From Thermoplasmata archaeon (GTDB lineage: Archaea > Thermoplasmatota > Thermoplasmata > Thermoplasmatales > Thermoplasmataceae): a stretch of DNA of 5,992 bases. The stretch spans positions 1 through 5,992 of the forward strand of contig JAKAYH010000163.1 of assembly GCA_021826835.1 (NCBI GenBank), written 5' to 3'. Shown in pieces: positions 4,453-5,992 of the stretch. The translations under genes were made by a program, and so were the position numbers. Numbering within the stretch: position 1 is the stretch's first letter; the number at the start of each line of letters is the position of its first letter. The notes beneath the pieces are model-generated. The model was given only the letters and a program-made list of their open reading frames with translations, had not been told where the DNA came from and did not search any database.

Positions 4453-4747
4453 CACTTTATGTGTTTTAGCAGAAAATGGAGTAGTTAAAGAAGTGAACGA
4501 TCCGATATACCGGTTAAGGGATCGACAAGTGCCCCTATCTCCCTCTATAGTTCGGGTAACCCGGTTTGGTAAAGGTTCATGGATATTGATCTTGAGGTCA
4601 TGAAAAAGGTTTTCGGTGTAGGTTTTTGGAAATTCTCCTAGTTTTGTGACAAATTTTTATATTCAAACTTAACTTCCGCATGACAAACATTAGCATTGTT
4701 TCATGCAGAACCTGTGTTTGACAATGTTTTTTGGAGATCATCGGCGG
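4453..4747. other. Non-coding stretch with several hairpins, no supported gene
   Basis: It contains GATCC (4499-4503) with GGATC (4519-4523), the palindrome CGGGTAACCCG (4553-4563), and a longer hairpin at 4678-4706. A 20-codon frame at 4580-4642 (M-D-I-D-L-E-V-M-K-K) has no close ribosome site and no visible homology. No tRNA or other known RNA could be recognised. The left end of the minus-strand IS element should fall in the right part. Confidence 0.4.
4678..4706 (-). repeat. Hairpin just downstream of the minus-strand transposase
   Basis: GCATG (4678-4682) pairs with CATGC (4702-4706) and AAACA (4685-4689) with TGTTT (4697-4701). This gives a 10-bp stem with a 2-base bulge and a 7-base loop. 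It starts some 40 bases after the transposase stop on the minus strand and could be its transcription end or part of the element's terminus. Confidence 0.4.
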
Positions 4748-5119
4748 TTATGTACGTGCACATTCACGTATTCTGGGATATGGCAGACCAAGTGTTTTCA
4801 GAATGTAGGAAGCTTTCAGGCTCTCCGATGAAATGTATATGTGCCTCTTATCCAAATTAACCGGAACAACAGTCAGACTGTTCAAAGACTTTCGTATGCT
4901 CTCTATTGTTTTTCCGGTACTTTTTTCCATGATCCGTGAAAGAAGAAGAGACAATACCCACACGAAAACATGTGCACTGATCCTCTCCGATTTCCTTTGA
5001 TATACTGGCCTTATCTCAATGAATGATTTTATGGTACGGAATGAGTGTTCGATTTCCCACTGTTTCTTGTATGCAGATACAACTTCACTTTCCGATAGAT
5101 TGGTATTGGTAACGATCAT
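4748..5119 (-). pseudogene. DDE transposase, IS4/IS1634-like, C-terminal part
   Basis: This 123-residue piece carries the end of the transposase catalytic core. M-I-V-T-N-T-N-L-S-E-S-E-V-V is followed by A-Y-K-K-Q-W-E-I-E-H-S-F-R-T-I-K-S, which fits the Y-(2)-R-(3)-E-(6)-K signature of the IS4 superfamily with Gln in place of Arg; the Glu (codon 5048-5050) is the third catalytic acid. R-P-V-Y and the helix A-H-V-F-V-W-V-L-S-L-L-L are usual for IS1634-type proteins. Its ATG overlaps the stop of the piece upstream (ATGA, bases 5119-5116 on the minus strand), which is in the neighbouring frame. The two are halves of one protein, split by a -1 shift. Without the N-terminal Asp residues it cannot be an active transposase alone. 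Confidence 0.8.
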
Positions 5120-5466
5120 GAACCTTCCGGTGAGATTTTCAGGATATTAATTCTCTTTTCACTGAGCACAGCACTATCTACTGAAAAGTTAACCAGTGAT
5201 TTTATCTTATCAAGAGATTTCTTCAGATCTGCCTGATCATGAAGTTCTGATATTATTTGCTTTATCACATTGATTCTGTCGTCAAGATCCTTCAGATCAA
5301 GCTTTTCTCTTCCCCTATTGTGTACCGCAATGTATTTTCTCCTTTCGGCAAGTTTCCGCTGATCCTCAATGGAATCATTATCCTGTATTTCGTCTGTGTT
5401 CATCTCCACCCTCTTGATCAGGAGATGATCCATTGCAATTGCATCAGTGAAATCGGTATCCATCAA
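5116..5466 (-). pseudogene. DDE transposase, IS4/IS1634-like, middle part, 5' truncated
   Basis: This 116-residue piece (TTG 5466 or ATG 5463 to TGA 5116-5118) has R-K-L-A-E-R-R-K-Y-I-A-V-H-N-R-G-R-E-K-L, the segment that precedes the Glu domain in IS1634-type transposases, then a long charged helical stretch ending in S-P-E-G-S. Translated in the -1 frame, the last codons give G-R-F-M-I-V-T-N-T, joining smoothly to the next piece. Full-length relatives are about 450-600 residues. The first 200 or more, with both catalytic Asp residues, are absent, and in-frame stops lie just upstream. The break is near 5467-5490, right beside the promoter of the divergent peptidase gene, so the loss probably came with a deletion or incomplete insertion. 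Confidence 0.7.
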
Positions 5467-5488
5467 TATTTTCCATGGAAATCAAAAC

Positions 5489-5500
5489 CTTTTAATTTAT
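5489..5500 (+). promoter_or_regulatory. TATA box of the prepilin peptidase gene
   Basis: CTTTTAATTTAT is centred about 31 bases before ATG 5526, which would give a leader of only a few bases. No Shine-Dalgarno precedes the ATG, as expected for a leaderless archaeal mRNA. Confidence 0.5.
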
Positions 5501-5525
5501 CGGTGGACTTTTACCTAAATCGCCC

Positions 5526-5992
5526 ATGTTAGATGTCACTATCACAGTATTTGCAATCGCAATCGTAACGCTTTCGATCGCCGCGGTCCAGGATATAAGA
5601 TCAAGAGAGATTGACAAGTTTATATTCATACCACTTGTGCTTGTAGGGTTTCTCGGGGGCGTGTTTAATGGGGTACCTCTATCTATCCTAATTCTTCCAG
5701 TTGTGTTATTTATATCTCTATTTGTTAAGTTTGTTCCATGGATTTACGCTGTTATTGGAATAGCTGGCTTCGCTCTTTCTTTTTATTTTTCCCCGCCTGG
5801 GTATTTTTTAGAAATAGCGGTTGTCTTTTTGATGTATATGATGGGCATTGGCGAAAAACTGTTTGGATATGGAGATGTTAAAGCACTTCTTGCTCTCTCG
5901 GTTTCATTCTATACCCCAATTATCTATTCCATCCGCACACCAACTTATATCGAGTCGATTTTCCCCTTTGACTTCTCTCTCCTGTTCACCCT
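5526..5992 (+). CDS. Type IV prepilin/preflagellin peptidase-like protein (A24 family), N-terminal part
   Basis: The frame opens at ATG 5526 and runs off the right edge after 155 codons. It encodes a multi-pass membrane protein with the two signatures of GxGD aspartic peptidases of family A24. The first is D23 in A-V-Q-D-I-R-S-R-E-I, at the cytosolic end of helix one. The second is D117 in F-G-Y-G-D-V-K-A. In archaea such enzymes (FlaK/PibD type) cut the class III signal peptide from pilins and archaellins at the inner face of the membrane. Hydrophobic segments fall at about 4-21, 33-48, 51-69, 71-88 and 94-108. The 94-residue gap between the Asp residues is wider than the ~60 of FlaK and PibD, suggesting an extra helix pair. 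A TATA box but no ribosome site precedes it. No pilin gene is seen in the window. Confidence 0.85.
   Translation, partial: MLDVTITVFAIAIVTLSIAAVQDIRSREIDKFIFIPLVLVGFLGGVFNGVPLSILILPVVLFISLFVKFVPWIYAVIGIAGFALSFYFSPPGYFLEIAVVFLMYMMGIGEKLFGYGDVKALLALSVSFYTPIIYSIRTPTYIESIFPFDFSLLFT

Noticed and set aside
4499..4580. Possible tRNA or other known structured RNA (GATCC/GGATC and CGGGTAACCCG stems)
   Set aside because: No cloverleaf, anticodon arm or T-loop consensus could be fitted; only two short unrelated stems.
4598..4741. 47-codon minus-strand frame just after the transposase stop
   Set aside because: It reads straight through the 4678-4706 hairpin, lacks a ribosome site and has no recognisable pattern.
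5257..5532. 91-codon plus-strand frame opposite the minus-strand transposase piece
   Set aside because: It overlaps a recognisable transposase segment and runs past the TATA box and start of the peptidase gene.

Overview
The window reads as DNA from an archaeon, most likely one of the Thermoplasmatales or a close relative. Three things suggest this: A/T-rich TATA-type boxes about 25-35 bases before start codons with very short leaders, Shine-Dalgarno sequences of the GGAGGTGAT type, and a preflagellin/prepilin peptidase-like gene at the right edge. The lineage is an inference; no rRNA or marker gene is present.

Layout, left to right. Bases 1-137 are the 3' end of a 4Fe-4S ferredoxin-like gene, followed by a T-rich stop signal and about 300 bases of featureless A/T-rich DNA. 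Bases ~455-1749 form an IS110/IS1111-type insertion sequence: a DEDD recombinase whose C-terminal tail is displaced into the -1 frame, a 10-bp inverted repeat near both ends, and foldable non-coding DNA on both sides of the gene that is a candidate bridge RNA. Bases ~1829-2791 hold an IS5-like DDE transposase broken by an in-frame TAG and a one-base frameshift. A hairpin plus T-run and an A/T-rich stretch follow, with a perfect 15-base palindrome. Bases 3131-4054 carry a well-formed promoter and a two-gene operon (ATGA overlap) of two small proteins that both look like winged helix-turn-helix proteins and share a PP(R/K)NIS motif. Next come two interleaved 9-bp inverted repeats (pseudoknot topology), a small membrane-protein gene interrupted by an in-frame TAG, and a possible 23-residue single-pass peptide. 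Bases 4748-5466 on the minus strand are a 5'-truncated, frame-split DDE transposase of the IS4/IS1634 type. From 5526 to the right edge runs the start of a prepilin peptidase with both catalytic aspartates.

Taken together, two apparent housekeeping genes (ferredoxin, peptidase) flank a ~5 kb accessory island. It consists of three transposases, each damaged in its reading frame, around an intact-looking regulatory gene pair. The most interesting items are the candidate bridge RNA of the IS110-family element, the wHTH gene pair with its possible operator, and the interleaved inverted repeats just downstream of that pair.
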